Positions 1 to 9,254 of a stretch of DNA of 34,492 bases are shown piece by piece. Each line of letters starts with the position of its first letter. Position 1 is the stretch's first letter. The notes under the pieces were generated by a model. It made no database searches and was not told where the DNA came from. It was given only the letters and a program-made list of their open reading frames with translations. This DNA is from Wenyingzhuangia sp. (GTDB lineage Bacteria > Bacteroidota > Bacteroidia > Flavobacteriales > Flavobacteriaceae). Both the position numbers and the translations under genes were made by a program. The stretch spans positions 56,871 to 91,362 of the forward strand of contig JAHDFK010000005.1 in the NCBI GenBank assembly GCA_020628175.1, given 5' to 3'.

Positions 1-390
1 GCATCTTCATTAATCGTTTGATCTGCACCTTTAGTAAAGCTTGGTTCATCGTTCACTGAATTTATCATAATAGTAAACTCTTGTGTTGCAAACGTATCAT
101 CTCCTCCATTAGCTGTTCCACCATCATCACTCAATACTACTGATACAGTAACAAATCCATTGGCATCATCAGCTGGAGTATAACTTAAAGTTCCGTTAGA
201 AGCGATACTTGGTTGTACTGCAAACAAAGAATTATTATCATTCGTCACTGCAAAACTTAATGTCTGACTAGATTCGTTACTTGCTCCAGCATCTATAGAA
301 GTTGCCCAACTTGTAACATTTTGTGCTCCGGCATCTTCGTTAATCGTTTCATTTGCTCCCTTGGTAAAACTTGGTTCATCGTTTACAGCA
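1..390 (-). repeat. Tandem coding repeat, 330-bp period
   Basis: Positions 1-55 and 331-385 align without gaps at roughly 80% identity by eye and encode NDEPSFTKGA..TINEDA twice. They mark successive 110-residue cadherin-like modules. The array continues beyond the window edge. Confidence 0.75.
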
Positions 391-1340
391 GATATGTTAA
401 ACGTAATACTTGCGCTGTTAGAATTAACAGTTCCGTCATTAGATTGTATGGAAATTGACGCAACATTTGTACCATTCAAATTTGCTGTAGCTGTAAAAGT
501 CGCAGCATCTAAAGCTGTGTTAATAGCTGATAAAGTACCTGCCATTGTAAAATTAGCTGTTCCATTACCCAAACCTCCAAAAGTTATCCCCGAAGTTCCA
601 GTAGTTATAGTTCCTCCCGTTATTGCAACTGTAACAGTTTGGTCATCTCCATCAGTATCTGTAACACCTATGTTATCTGCTAAAGATAGATTAATACTAT
701 CTTCATTAACTAAAGGAATAGTTGGTGCTGTTACAACAGGAGCTGAGTTTGATATAGGACTTCCAAATGTGAAGGCATCAATAGCTAAATAATCTAATGT
801 ATTCGTTGTTGTTATACTTAATTCATCTATATTTTTTGCTGTGTTATCAGCACCTCCTTCAGAAGCAAAATTTATAAACGTAAAACCATTTTGAGTAGTT
901 GGTCCTCCAGGAACAGTATTAAAGCCACTAGATTTTGTAATTGTATATACATCATCTCCATTATTTCTACCTACGATCGTAAGAGTTCCTGATCCATTGT
1001 TTATTGCATCTTTTTGAGCTAAATAAGTCCAAAAACTTTTTACCGTAAATTCTGAATTATCGCTTTTAGTTATCGTCAACTGAGTACCATCACCTATATC
1101 AGTAGTTCCTCCTGAAGTGTCTAAATATTGAATATCTGCAGCACTACCATTCCATCCTAAACCACCTCCAAAATTATTTATTGCGTAACTATCAATGGAT
1201 GACGAAGTACTAAACGTTACACCTCCTTGAGAAAAAGAAGTAGCATCGTTAGGTTCATCTTCAAAAGTTTCTGTTGTTTGGGCACTCAAAAGTTGAGAGC
1301 ACCCTAAAAGGATTATTAGGATTTTTTTGAATGGGGACAT
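1..1340 (-). CDS. Secreted repeat protein with cadherin/VCBS-like tandem domains, C-terminus cut by window edge
   Basis: My translation of the minus strand from the ATG at 1340 stays open for 446 codons to the window edge, so only the N-terminal part is present. It starts with a Sec signal peptide (about residues 1-21, MSPFKKIL... ending LLSAQ). Residues 22-210 form a beta-rich domain of unknown type that includes DTSGGTTDIGDGTQLT and DYLAIDAFTFGS. After about residue 215 come Asp/Asn/Thr-rich immunoglobulin-like modules of the cadherin/VCBS kind, with NEDS, TDTDGDD and AVNDEPSFTKG motifs. The last module repeats with a period of 330 bp (110 residues): the bases from position 1 match those from 331. 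Such proteins in this group are usually large surface adhesins or glider-type proteins exported by type IX secretion, but the diagnostic C-terminus is outside the window. Function is inferred from architecture only. Confidence 0.85.
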   Translation of the reverse strand, partial: MSPFKKILIILLGCSQLLSAQTTETFEDEPNDATSFSQGGVTFSTSSSIDSYAINNFGGGLGWNGSAADIQYLDTSGGTTDIGDGTQLTITKSDNSEFTVKSFWTYLAQKDAINNGSGTLTIVGRNNGDDVYTITKSSGFNTVPGGPTTQNGFTFINFASEGGADNTAKNIDELSITTTNTLDYLAIDAFTFGSPISNSAPVVTAPTIPLVNEDSINLSLADNIGVTDTDGDDQTVTVAITGGTITTGTSGITFGGLGNGTANFTMAGTLSAINTALDAATFTATANLNGTNVASISIQSNDGTVNSNSASITFNISAVNDEPSFTKGANETINEDAGAQNVTSWATSIDAGASNESSQTLSFAVTNDNNSLFAVQPSIASNGTLSYTPADDANGFVTVSVVLSDDGGTANGGDDTFATQEFTIMINSVNDEPSFTKGADQTINED

Positions 1341-1364
1341 TGTGATTAATTTTTAGTTAATACA

Positions 1365-1372
1365 CAAAAATA
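1365..1372 (-). promoter_or_regulatory. Bacteroidota -7 box (TATTTTTG) for the repeat protein
   Basis: The minus strand reads TATTTTTG, a match to the Bacteroidota housekeeping element TAnnTTTG. The box ends 24 bases before the ATG at 1340, so the leader would be about 20 nt. I saw no clear TTG element at the usual upstream distance. Confidence 0.5.
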
Positions 1373-1464
1373 CATAATCAAATGTTAACGGAATGTTATT
1401 TTAAACAAACTAACATCTGTTTTTTAGCAGCTTTTAATTTTTTAAAAGAATATCTGAACTAAAA

Positions 1465-1489
1465 AAATCCCGACATAAAGTCGGGATTT
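1465..1489 (-). terminator. Rho-independent terminator of lon
   Basis: Perfect 10-bp stem AAATCCCGAC / GTCGGGATTT with a 5-nt loop (1475-1479). On the minus strand a run of T follows the stem. It lies directly after the lon stop codon. Confidence 0.85.
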
Positions 1490-1495
1490 GTAAGT

Positions 1496-3949
1496 TTACG
1501 CTAGTTTTTTAGCATTCTTTACTTTTTGTTTTGTAAGTGCAATTTCTAAAACTTCGTTCATTTCTGAAACATAATGAAATTTTAAACCTTTTAAATAAGA
1601 ATCTTTAATTTCTTCTATATCTTTTCTATTAGCTTCACACAAAATAAGCTCTTTTATATTGGCTCGTTTAGCTGCTAATATTTTTTCTTTAATACCTCCT
1701 ACTGGTAAGACTTTCCCTCTAAGGGTTATTTCTCCAGTCATGGCTATTTTAGATTTTACTTTTCTTTGTGTAAATGATGAAACTAAAGAAGTTAACATCG
1801 TAATTCCAGCACTGGGTCCATCTTTAGGGGTTGCTCCTTCTGGTACGTGAATATGAACCTTATATTCATCTAACACTTTTTGTTTGATGCCTAAACTATC
1901 TGAATTTGCTTTAATATATTCTAAAGCAATGGTAGCAGATTCTTTCATAACTGTTCCTAAGTTACCTGTAATAGACAATCCTTTTCCTTTCGATAAAATA
2001 GATTCTATAAACAAAATATCTCCTCCAACACTTGTCCAAGCCAAACCTGTTACTACTCCAGCAACATCGTTATTTTCATATTTATCACGTTCTAATCTTG
2101 CAGGTCCTAAAATATCTACAATACTCTCTTTATTTAAAGTAACTTCGTATTCTTCTTCTAAAGCTATAGATTTAGCCGCATAACGAACCAACTTAGCAAT
2201 TACCTTTTCTAGGTTACGAACACCCGATTCGCGTGTATAACCTGTTACAACAAACTCTAACTCTGCTTTTGCTATTTTTAAATGTGTACTATTTAAACCG
2301 TGCTCTTTTAATTGCTTTTTTAGTAAATGTCTCTTGGCTATTTCCATTTTCTCTTCAATGGTATATCCAGAAACATTAATCATTTCCATTCTGTCACGTA
2401 ATGCCCAAGGAATGTTACCCACATTATTAGCAGTAGCAATAAACATTACTTTCGATAAATCATATCCGACTTCTAAAAAGTTATCGTAAAAAGCAGAATT
2501 TTGTTCCGGATCTAAAACCTCTAGCATTGCAGACGACGGATCACCTTGAATACCCGAAGCCATTTTATCTATTTCATCCAAAACAAAAACTGGGTTTCCT
2601 GTACCCGCTTTTTTAATATTCTGAATTAACCTACCTGGCATTGCTCCGATGTACGTTTTTCTATGTCCTCTAATTTCAGACTCATCTCTTAGTCCTCCTA
2701 AAGCCATACGCACATACTTTCTTCCTAAAGCCTCTGCTACTGATTTCCCTAAAGATGTTTTACCAACTCCTGGAGGTCCGTACAAACAAATAATTGGCGA
2801 ACGCATATCACCCTTTAATTTTAAAACAGCCAAATGCTCTATAATACGCTCTTTTACTTTTTCTAATCCAAAATGTTCTCGCTCTAATATTTCTTGCGCT
2901 TCCTTTAAATTAAAACTGTCTTTTGTGTAAGAATCCCATGGCAACTCTAGAAATAACTCTAAATAATTACGTTGAATTGAAAATTCTGGCATTTGAGGAT
3001 TCAAACGCTTCATTCTCTTTACTTCCTTTTCGAAGGTTTTTTTAATTTCTTTAGACCACTTTTTTTCTTTAGACTTTTCTAGCAATTCATTTATTTCAGC
3101 TTCATGAGAGTTTCCTCCTAGCTCTTCTTGAATTGTTTTTAATTGCTGATGTAAATAATATTCTTTTTGTTGTTGATCTAAATCTACACGTGTTTTATTC
3201 TGAATATCGTTACGTAATTCTAATCGTTGTAACTCAAAATTTAACTTCTTTAATGTAGCAATTGCTCTTTCTTTAAGATTGTTGATCTCTAGAAGCTCTT
3301 GCTTTTCTTTTACTGTTAAATCAATATTAGACGAAATAAAATTGATTAAGAACGAATTACTCTTAATATTCTTAATCGCAAAAGTTCCTTCTGTAGGAAT
3401 GTTAGGATTTTCTTCTATAACACTTAAAGCAGTTTCTTTAACCGTTTTAATAATCTCTTTAAATTCATTAGTATCTTCTACAAAAGTATCATCAATAGCA
3501 GCTACGGTTGTTGCTTTTATGTAGGGTTCTTCTTGTACTACACTTTCTAAGCGTACTCTTTTTTTACCTTGAATAATAATGGTAGTATTCCCATCGGGCA
3601 TTTTTAAAACTCTTAAAATCTGAGCAACTACTCCTGTATGGTAAATATCATCAAAAGATGGATTTTTACTTGCCGGATCTTTTTGGGCTACAATACCCAA
3701 AACTTTATCTCCCTTGTTTACTTCTTTAATCAAAGCAATGGCCTTATCTCTTGTTGCTGTAATAGGTATTACAACTCCAGGAAACAAAACCGTATTTCTT
3801 AATGGTAAAATCGGTAATACCTCTGGTACCGATTCTTTGTTCATTTCTTCTTCGTCTTCAGGACTTAGTAAAGGGATTAAATCAGAATCTTCATCAATCA
3901 TGTTATGCATAGACAAAGTGTCTATTTTTATCTTATTATGTTTGCTCAT
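1496..3949 (-). CDS. lon: ATP-dependent Lon protease
   Basis: Cytoplasmic AAA+ serine protease that degrades misfolded and regulatory proteins. The 817-residue product has the full LonA layout. An N-terminal substrate-recognition domain begins near [15 protein letters not shown] (about residues 45-60). The AAA+ module has Walker [10 protein letters not shown] with Lys397. The C-terminal protease domain has catalytic Ser713 in GPSAGIT and Lys754 in GGIKEK. I chose the ATG at 3949 ([10 protein letters not shown]); an in-frame TTG six codons upstream lies inside an inverted repeat and is a less likely start. The gene is divergent from the cysteine desulfurase and ends at a strong terminator. The family assignment is near certain. 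Confidence 0.97.
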   Translation of the reverse strand: MSKHNKIKIDTLSMHNMIDEDSDLIPLLSPEDEEEMNKESVPEVLPILPLRNTVLFPGVVIPITATRDKAIALIKEVNKGDKVLGIVAQKDPASKNPSFDDIYHTGVVAQILRVLKMPDGNTTIIIQGKKRVRLESVVQEEPYIKATTVAAIDDTFVEDTNEFKEIIKTVKETALSVIEENPNIPTEGTFAIKNIKSNSFLINFISSNIDLTVKEKQELLEINNLKERAIATLKKLNFELQRLELRNDIQNKTRVDLDQQQKEYYLHQQLKTIQEELGGNSHEAEINELLEKSKEKKWSKEIKKTFEKEVKRMKRLNPQMPEFSIQRNYLELFLELPWDSYTKDSFNLKEAQEILEREHFGLEKVKERIIEHLAVLKLKGDMRSPIICLYGPPGVGKTSLGKSVAEALGRKYVRMALGGLRDESEIRGHRKTYIGAMPGRLIQNIKKAGTGNPVFVLDEIDKMASGIQGDPSSAMLEVLDPEQNSAFYDNFLEVGYDLSKVMFIATANNVGNIPWALRDRMEMINVSGYTIEEKMEIAKRHLLKKQLKEHGLNSTHLKIAKAELEFVVTGYTRESGVRNLEKVIAKLVRYAAKSIALEEEYEVTLNKESIVDILGPARLERDKYENNDVAGVVTGLAWTSVGGDILFIESILSKGKGLSITGNLGTVMKESATIALEYIKANSDSLGIKQKVLDEYKVHIHVPEGATPKDGPSAGITMLTSLVSSFTQRKVKSKIAMTGEITLRGKVLPVGGIKEKILAAKRANIKELILCEANRKDIEEIKDSYLKGLKFHYVSEMNEVLEIALTKQKVKNAKKLA

Positions 3950-3960
3950 AGGTCTATAAA

Positions 3961-3980
3961 GTGTCAATATGACACGGTGT
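3961..3980. promoter_or_regulatory. Inverted repeat upstream of lon, possible operator
   Basis: GTGTCA-ATA-TGACAC is a perfect 6-bp inverted repeat with a 3-base spacer (3961-3975). It is followed by another GTGT half-site at 3977-3980, so ACAC/GTGT half-sites are stacked 11-30 bases upstream of the lon ATG. It could be an operator or a leader hairpin. No regulator can be named. Confidence 0.35.
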
Positions 3981-4126
3981 AAAAGTTTTCACTTATTTTG
4001 AGGGCTGTAAATATACAGAAAAACGTGTATTTATTTACTTTCTAGTAGTATAAGTCAAGTTTAATGCCACACCTCCTTATCTGACATATTATTTATATTT
4101 TACGCTTTTCTTTTTAGCAAGAATTC

Positions 4127-4134
4127 TATTTTTG
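4127..4134 (+). promoter_or_regulatory. -7 box (TATTTTTG) four bases before a start codon
   Basis: TATTTTTG matches TAnnTTTG and is separated from the cysteine desulfurase ATG by only four bases (TACT). Transcription would start at or next to the A of the ATG, which suggests a leaderless mRNA. Confidence 0.5.
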
Positions 4135-4138
4135 TACT

Positions 4139-5269
4139 ATGAAAAAAGTTTATCTAGACAACGCCGCTACAACTCCAATGCTTCCTGAAGTTATTGAAAC
4201 CATGGTTACTGTAATGCAAACGCATTTCGGAAATCCATCATCTACACATAGTTTTGGAAGAAGTGCCAAAGCTATGATAGAAAATGCACGTAAAAAAATT
4301 GCCAAACATTTGAACTGTACAACCTCTGAAATTGTATTTACTTCTGGAGGAACGGAGGCCGATAATTTGATATTGAAAAACGCTGTTGCTCACCTAGGGG
4401 TTACTCACATTATTACCTCGAAACTAGAACATCATGCTGTTTTACATACTGTTGACAATTTAGCGTTAAAAAACATTACTATTTCTTATGTGAAAACACA
4501 AGAAAACGGAACTTTAGATTACGAACATTTAGAAGTTATTTTACAAAAAAGCACAGAAAAGACTTTAATTTCTTTAATGCACGTAAACAACGAAATTGGT
4601 ACTATTTTAGATCTTGAAAAAATAATTGCGCTTAAACAAAAATACAACGCTTTATTCCATAGCGACACTGTACAATCTATGGGTCATTTTGATATCAACC
4701 TAGCGACTATGCCTATTGATTTTATAACGGCTGCTGCACACAAATTCCATGGCCCTAAAGGGGTTGGTTTTGCTTTTTTTAGAAAAGGTACTGCTATACA
4801 ACCCGAAATATTAGGAGGAGAACAAGAACGTGGAACTCGTGCTGGAACGGAAAATATTGCGGGTATTGTGGGTATGGAGAAAGCGTTATCTATCAGCCTA
4901 CAAAACCTCAACAACGATTTATTACACCTAAAAAACATCAAAACGTATTTTATTGAACAATTACAAACCAATATCCCTTCTATAAAGTTTAATGGTTTTT
5001 CTGATAGTCTGCATAAAAGTACCTATACTGTTTTAAATGTTCGGTTTGCTAAAGACTTGCCAATGCTTTTGTTTCAATTAGATCTCAAAGGAATTGCCGT
5101 TTCTGGTGGGTCAGCTTGCCAAAGCGGGAGCCACAAAGGATCGCATGTATTACAAAGTTTTTTAAATTTTGATGAACAACAAAAAACGTCTGTTCGTTTT
5201 TCTTTTTCGAAATTTACGACTAAAGAAGATATTGATAAAGTAGTTCAAGAATTAACTATATTTGTATAA
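4139..5269 (+). CDS. Cysteine desulfurase (NifS/IscS family)
   Basis: PLP enzyme that takes sulfur from L-cysteine as an enzyme persulfide for Fe-S clusters and thiolated cofactors. The 376-residue product opens with the family signature VYLDNAATTP and FGNPSSTHSFGR. The PLP Lys is Lys202 in AAAHKFHGPKGVG. The mobile catalytic Cys is Cys327 in SGGSACQSGS. GGEQERGTRAGTEN lies between them. The start is fixed by the conserved N-terminus: the next Met (residue 14) is inside the signature. No iscU or other Fe-S assembly gene is adjacent, so IscS-like and specialised roles cannot be separated. A TAnnTTTG box four bases before the ATG suggests a leaderless transcript. Confidence 0.95.
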   Translation: MKKVYLDNAATTPMLPEVIETMVTVMQTHFGNPSSTHSFGRSAKAMIENARKKIAKHLNCTTSEIVFTSGGTEADNLILKNAVAHLGVTHIITSKLEHHAVLHTVDNLALKNITISYVKTQENGTLDYEHLEVILQKSTEKTLISLMHVNNEIGTILDLEKIIALKQKYNALFHSDTVQSMGHFDINLATMPIDFITAAAHKFHGPKGVGFAFFRKGTAIQPEILGGEQERGTRAGTENIAGIVGMEKALSISLQNLNNDLLHLKNIKTYFIEQLQTNIPSIKFNGFSDSLHKSTYTVLNVRFAKDLPMLLFQLDLKGIAVSGGSACQSGSHKGSHVLQSFLNFDEQQKTSVRFSFSKFTTKEDIDKVVQELTIFV

Positions 5270-5290
5270 CACCTGTTACTTTTTTTAATT

Positions 5291-8200
5291 TTAATTGAGA
5301 AGAGCATTTTTTAATACCGTAATAGCGTGGTAAGAATTTACAGAAGCACCATCTTTTATTTGATGCCTACAACTAGTACCCGACGCTACTACAAGTGTTT
5401 CTTTTGGTAATTTTCTTACTTTAGGAAATAAGGTATCTTCTCCCATTTGCATACTCACATTATAGTGCTCTTTTTCATACCCAAAAGAACCTGCCATACC
5501 ACAGCAACCCGTATTTAAAATAGTTACACTGTAATTCGGAACTACATTCAACATATCAAACGTATATTTACTATTACTCAATGCTTTTTGATGACAGTGT
5601 ACATGAATTTTAACTTCTTTTACCTCTTTGGTAAATACATCTGAAGTAATAGCACCTTGTTCTATTTCTGTTGCTATAAACTCTTCTATGGTAAAAGTAT
5701 TCTTTGCTATATTTTCGGCTTTCGCATTATTCGTAGCCATTTTTAAATATTCATCTCTAAACGATAAAATTGCTGAAGGCTCTATACCTACTAGCGGGGT
5801 TTTATCTGTTATAATATCTCCAAATACTTCAATATTTTTATCGGCAATTTCTTTGGCCTGCTTTAAAAAACCTTTCGATAAATAGCTTCGTCCACTTTCT
5901 GTATGATTGACAAAAACACATTTGTAGTTTAGTTTTGTTAACAACTTTACCGTATCTATTCCTACAGCAACATCGTAATAATTCACAAATTCATCTTTAA
6001 AAAGATAAATCTCTTTTATAGGGTTTTCAACATATAAATCCTTTTCGTGCTTATCTATCCATTGTTCTAAAGTTGTTTTCTTCAATCTTGGTAAAGTTCT
6101 TTGAGGGCTAACTCCTAAAGCTTTTTTCACAACGGAAAGGCTATTTATAGCGTTGGTAATACTACTTACTTTTGCACCTAGTTTGTTGATATTGGTAATA
6201 TTTGCAAACAACTTATTTCGTAAAGTATAGCCATTTGCTTCTTGGTACTGATATAAAAACTCCGCTTTTAAACTAGAAACATCTACATTACTAGGACATT
6301 CACTCGCACAAGCTTTACAACTAATACACAAATCAAAAACTTGTTTTAAAGCTTCGCTATCAAACCTATTTATTGTATTTGTATTGGTTGTTAACACCTC
6401 TCTTAAAGCATTGGCTCTTGCTCTTGTTGTATCTTTTTCGTTTTTGGTCGCCCTATAACTTGGGCACATCGTTCCTCCTGCTGCTACAGACTTTCGACAA
6501 TCACCAGACCCGTTACATTGCTCTGTTAACTTTAAAATTCCCTCATTTTTAGAAAAATCTAACAGCGTTTTTATTTCTGGTTCATTCCTATCTGTAACAT
6601 ATCGTAAGTTTTCATCCATTTTATAAGGATCTATAATCTTCCCCTTATTAAATATGTAATTCGGATCGAATACCTCTTTAATGTCTTTTAATAATTGGTA
6701 ATTTTTATCTCCAACCATCATTGGTATAAATTCAGCTCTCACTATACCGTCTCCATGTTCACCACTTAACGAGCCTTTGTAACGTTTTACCAAGGTAGCC
6801 ACCTCTGTTGTTATAGTTCTAAACAAGGCAACATCTTCTTTTATTTTTAGATTTAATATGGGACGTAAATGAATTTCTCCAGCTCCAGCATGTGCATAAT
6901 ACACTGCTTCTTGACCGTAACGGTCCATCATTGCCGTAAACTCACTAATAAAACTAGGCAAATCATCCAAAGCTACTGCAGTATCTTCTATACAAGCAAC
7001 TGCTTTTTTATCTCCAATTAAATTTCCTAGCGCTCCTAAACCCGCTTTGCGTAACTCGTGAACTCCTGCTATTTTCGCTCCTTTAATTTTAGGATGTGCA
7101 TATCCATAATTTGCTTTAAGCAACGCAGCTATCAAAGCTTCTGCTTTTGCATCTGCAGCTTCTTTAGAATTTGCTGCTACCTCTAGCATTAAAATTGCCG
7201 CAGGATCTCCACTTAAAAAACTCCTGTTTTCCTGTTGCGAACGTATATTTTTAGTACAATCTAAAATCAACTTGTCCATCAATTCGCAATTGTACAATTC
7301 GTGTTGCATTACCAAAGTTACAGCATCTAAACATTGCTGAATACTTGTAAAATGAGAAGCCACCATTACATTGTGCTTTGGAGGCATGGTGTCTAATTGC
7401 AACGTCACTTCGGTTGTAAAAGCCAAAGTCCCTTCACTACCACAAAGTAATTTCGCTATGTTTATTTCTTTTTCTTGCCCACCAAACAACTCAAATTTTA
7501 AAAACTCGTCAATCGCATAGCCTGTATTACGCCTATGTATTTCTGGCTTTGGATATTTTTCGTTTATCTCTTGCTGAACTTCTGATTTAGAAAACTCTGT
7601 TAAAATAGATTTGTATATATTTCCCTCTAACGTTTTTAATTTTGTCTTTGCTAAAAACTCGTCTTTTGTAAGCGCTTTAAATACCACCAAATTACCATCA
7701 CTCAATACTGCTTTAAGCGAAATAATTTTATCTCTAGTAACGCCATAACGGATAGAAGTAGTTCCCGAACTATTATTTCCTACCATCCCTCCAATCATAC
7801 ATCTATTTGCTGTAGAAGTATTGGGTCCAAAAAACAAATTATCATGATGTACATATCTATTCAAATCATCTCGAATCACTCCTGGCTCAACTGTAATTTG
7901 CTTTTGTAAAGCATCATAATGTTTGATGCTTGTAAAATATTTAGATACGTCTACCACCAATCCCTCGCCTACACATTGGCCTGCTAAAGATGTTCCTGCA
8001 GTTCTGGGTATTAATGATATCTTGTTTTTTGTAGCAAAAAGGATCAGTGTTTGCAAATCCTTTTCGGTTTTAGGATACACAACTCCTAAAGGAATTTTTC
8101 TATACACAGAAGCATCTGTAGCATATATTTGCTTATGTAAATCATCAATACATACATCCCCTTCTAATTTACTTGCTAAATTTTTAAACAAAATATCCAT
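5291..8200 (-). CDS. FAD-linked, Fe-S-containing D-2-hydroxyacid dehydrogenase (YdiJ/D-lactate dehydrogenase type)
   Basis: A 969-residue flavin/Fe-S fusion. The N-terminal part is a PCMH-type FAD-binding domain (about residues 40-270, with PRTAGTSLAGQ and MVGNNSSGT). Next is a FAD-oxidase C-terminal domain ending near GEHGDGIVRAEF (about 481). The Cys-rich ferredoxin-like section includes CNGSGDC (about 560) and CISCKACASECP (about 623-635). The C-terminal domain carries CHQKAL and CCGMAGSFGYE (about 896), the Cys-rich CCG motif of glycolate oxidase/heterodisulfide reductase subunits. E. coli YdiJ has this layout and oxidises D-2-hydroxyglutarate; D-lactate is the other usual substrate. The sequence does not decide between them. 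It would act at the inner face of the membrane and pass electrons to quinone or another carrier. The gene is monocistronic, and its ATG has a TACTTTTG box four bases upstream. Confidence 0.93.
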   Translation of the reverse strand: MDILFKNLASKLEGDVCIDDLHKQIYATDASVYRKIPLGVVYPKTEKDLQTLILFATKNKISLIPRTAGTSLAGQCVGEGLVVDVSKYFTSIKHYDALQKQITVEPGVIRDDLNRYVHHDNLFFGPNTSTANRCMIGGMVGNNSSGTTSIRYGVTRDKIISLKAVLSDGNLVVFKALTKDEFLAKTKLKTLEGNIYKSILTEFSKSEVQQEINEKYPKPEIHRRNTGYAIDEFLKFELFGGQEKEINIAKLLCGSEGTLAFTTEVTLQLDTMPPKHNVMVASHFTSIQQCLDAVTLVMQHELYNCELMDKLILDCTKNIRSQQENRSFLSGDPAAILMLEVAANSKEAADAKAEALIAALLKANYGYAHPKIKGAKIAGVHELRKAGLGALGNLIGDKKAVACIEDTAVALDDLPSFISEFTAMMDRYGQEAVYYAHAGAGEIHLRPILNLKIKEDVALFRTITTEVATLVKRYKGSLSGEHGDGIVRAEFIPMMVGDKNYQLLKDIKEVFDPNYIFNKGKIIDPYKMDENLRYVTDRNEPEIKTLLDFSKNEGILKLTEQCNGSGDCRKSVAAGGTMCPSYRATKNEKDTTRARANALREVLTTNTNTINRFDSEALKQVFDLCISCKACASECPSNVDVSSLKAEFLYQYQEANGYTLRNKLFANITNINKLGAKVSSITNAINSLSVVKKALGVSPQRTLPRLKKTTLEQWIDKHEKDLYVENPIKEIYLFKDEFVNYYDVAVGIDTVKLLTKLNYKCVFVNHTESGRSYLSKGFLKQAKEIADKNIEVFGDIITDKTPLVGIEPSAILSFRDEYLKMATNNAKAENIAKNTFTIEEFIATEIEQGAITSDVFTKEVKEVKIHVHCHQKALSNSKYTFDMLNVVPNYSVTILNTGCCGMAGSFGYEKEHYNVSMQMGEDTLFPKVRKLPKETLVVASGTSCRHQIKDGASVNSYHAITVLKNALLN

Positions 8201-8204
8201 ATAC

Positions 8205-8212
8205 CAAAAGTA
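8205..8212 (-). promoter_or_regulatory. -7 box (TACTTTTG) four bases before a start codon
   Basis: The minus strand reads TACTTTTG, then GTAT, then the ATG at 8200. Box and spacing match those at the cysteine desulfurase and YkgJ-type genes, again pointing to a leaderless mRNA. Confidence 0.5.
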
Positions 8213-8287
8213 AATAATTGATAGAAAAATTCTGTTCTAAGCTAAGGAAAATCTTAAGTGATTTGTTATAGTTGAAAATCCCTAACA

Positions 8288-8392
8288 ATGACAATCAAAC
8301 AAAGACAAAAACTCAAAGAAATCAAGCATCTATTTCAATTCTTAATTCTAATCATCACCTTTTTTTATATCGTTTTTTTTATCATTAACTAA
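8288..8392 (+). CDS. Possible 34-residue single-span membrane peptide
   Basis: ATG at 8288 opens a 34-codon frame. The product has a basic N-terminus (MTIKQRQKLKEIKHLFQ) followed by an unbroken hydrophobic stretch of about 17 residues (LILIITFFYIVFFII). A charged head with one membrane span is typical of real bacterial small membrane proteins. No homologue is recognised, and AT-rich DNA produces hydrophobic frames by chance, so support is limited. It sits in the gap between the divergent YdiJ-type and TIGR02757 genes, and nothing else is visible in that gap. Confidence 0.35.
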   Translation: MTIKQRQKLKEIKHLFQFLILIITFFYIVFFIIN

Positions 8393-8434
8393 TTTTATTT
8401 CTGATGTTTGTACATTATACGAAGCTTTACATTA

Positions 8435-9199
8435 ATGACTCAAATAGAATTAAAACAATTTTTAGACGCTAAAGTAGCCCAATACAACAATCGTGATTTT
8501 ATAGATAGTGACCCTGTTCAAATACCGCACCTTTTTACAAAAAAAGAAGATATTGAAATTGCAGCTTTTTTAGCAGCTACTATTTCGTGGGGAAAACGAC
8601 CTATGATTATTAAAAATTGTTTTAAAATGATGGAGTTACTTGGTAATGCTCCTTTCGATTTTGTTATGCAACATACAGAACAGGACCTTGAACGTTTGGC
8701 AGATTTTAAACATCGTACATTTAACGGAATCGATTTCCAGTACTTTATTACTGCATTGCAACATATTTACAAAAATCACAATGGCTTAGAAGAGGTGTTT
8801 TATAAAAACATTCAGAACAATTCTTTACAGCCCGCAATTCACGAGTTTAAAAAAATATTTTTTGAAATACCACATCCTTCTCGAACTACCAAACATATCT
8901 CTGACCCTAAAAAAGGTTCTGCTGCAAAAAGAATTAACATGTTTTTAAGATGGATGGTTAGAAAGGATGCTCTAGGAGTTGATTTAGGGGTTTGGAAACG
9001 CATTTCGCCTGCCTATTTATCTTGTCCTTTAGATGTACATACAGGAAATGTAGGTAGGAAATTAGGCCTTATAACTCGAAAACAAAACGATGCCAAAGCT
9101 CTGTTAGAACTCGACACACAGTTACGGATTTTAGACAAAAACGATCCTGTTAAATATGATTTTGCTTTATTTAGCCTTGGTGTTTTTGAAGAATTTTAA
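8435..9199 (+). CDS. TIGR02757/DUF2400 family protein of unknown function
   Basis: The 254-residue product resembles the TIGR02757 (DUF2400) family, common in Bacteroidota. Recognisable stretches are AAFLAATISWGKRPMI (about residues 46-61), MFLRWMVRKDALGVDLGVW and the C-terminal DPVKYDFALFSLG. I chose the ATG at 8435 (MTQIELKQFLD); an in-frame TTG nine codons upstream gives an extension unlike the family. The conserved Trp/Arg/Asp pattern suggests an enzyme fold, but the biochemical role is unknown to me. It ends at a terminator shared with the convergent GH16 gene. Confidence 0.88.
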   Translation: MTQIELKQFLDAKVAQYNNRDFIDSDPVQIPHLFTKKEDIEIAAFLAATISWGKRPMIIKNCFKMMELLGNAPFDFVMQHTEQDLERLADFKHRTFNGIDFQYFITALQHIYKNHNGLEEVFYKNIQNNSLQPAIHEFKKIFFEIPHPSRTTKHISDPKKGSAAKRINMFLRWMVRKDALGVDLGVWKRISPAYLSCPLDVHTGNVGRKLGLITRKQNDAKALLELDTQLRILDKNDPVKYDFALFSLGVFEEF

Positions 9200-9203
9200 A
9201 ACA

Positions 9204-9237
9204 AAAAAGCCTTTACCTTTAAAAGTAAAGGCTTTTT
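9204..9237. terminator. Bidirectional terminator between TIGR02757 gene and GH16 gene
   Basis: GCCTTTAC (9209-9216) pairs with GTAAAGGC (9225-9232) around an 8-nt loop. A run of A before the stem and a run of T after it make it usable in both directions for the convergent genes. Confidence 0.85.
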
Positions 9238-9254
9238 CTGATTATTTATATTTA

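Noticed and set aside
361..792. Plus-strand open frame of 143 codons
   Set aside because: It is a shadow of the minus-strand repeat protein, whose signal peptide and repeat motifs are clear.
4063..4078. Minus-strand TGGCAT-TAAAC-TTGA upstream of lon as a fourth sigma-54 promoter
   Set aside because: GG and the -12 G have the right spacing, but the -24 half lacks the final C, the -12 half is TTGA, and the spacer does not match the other three sites. Probably chance.
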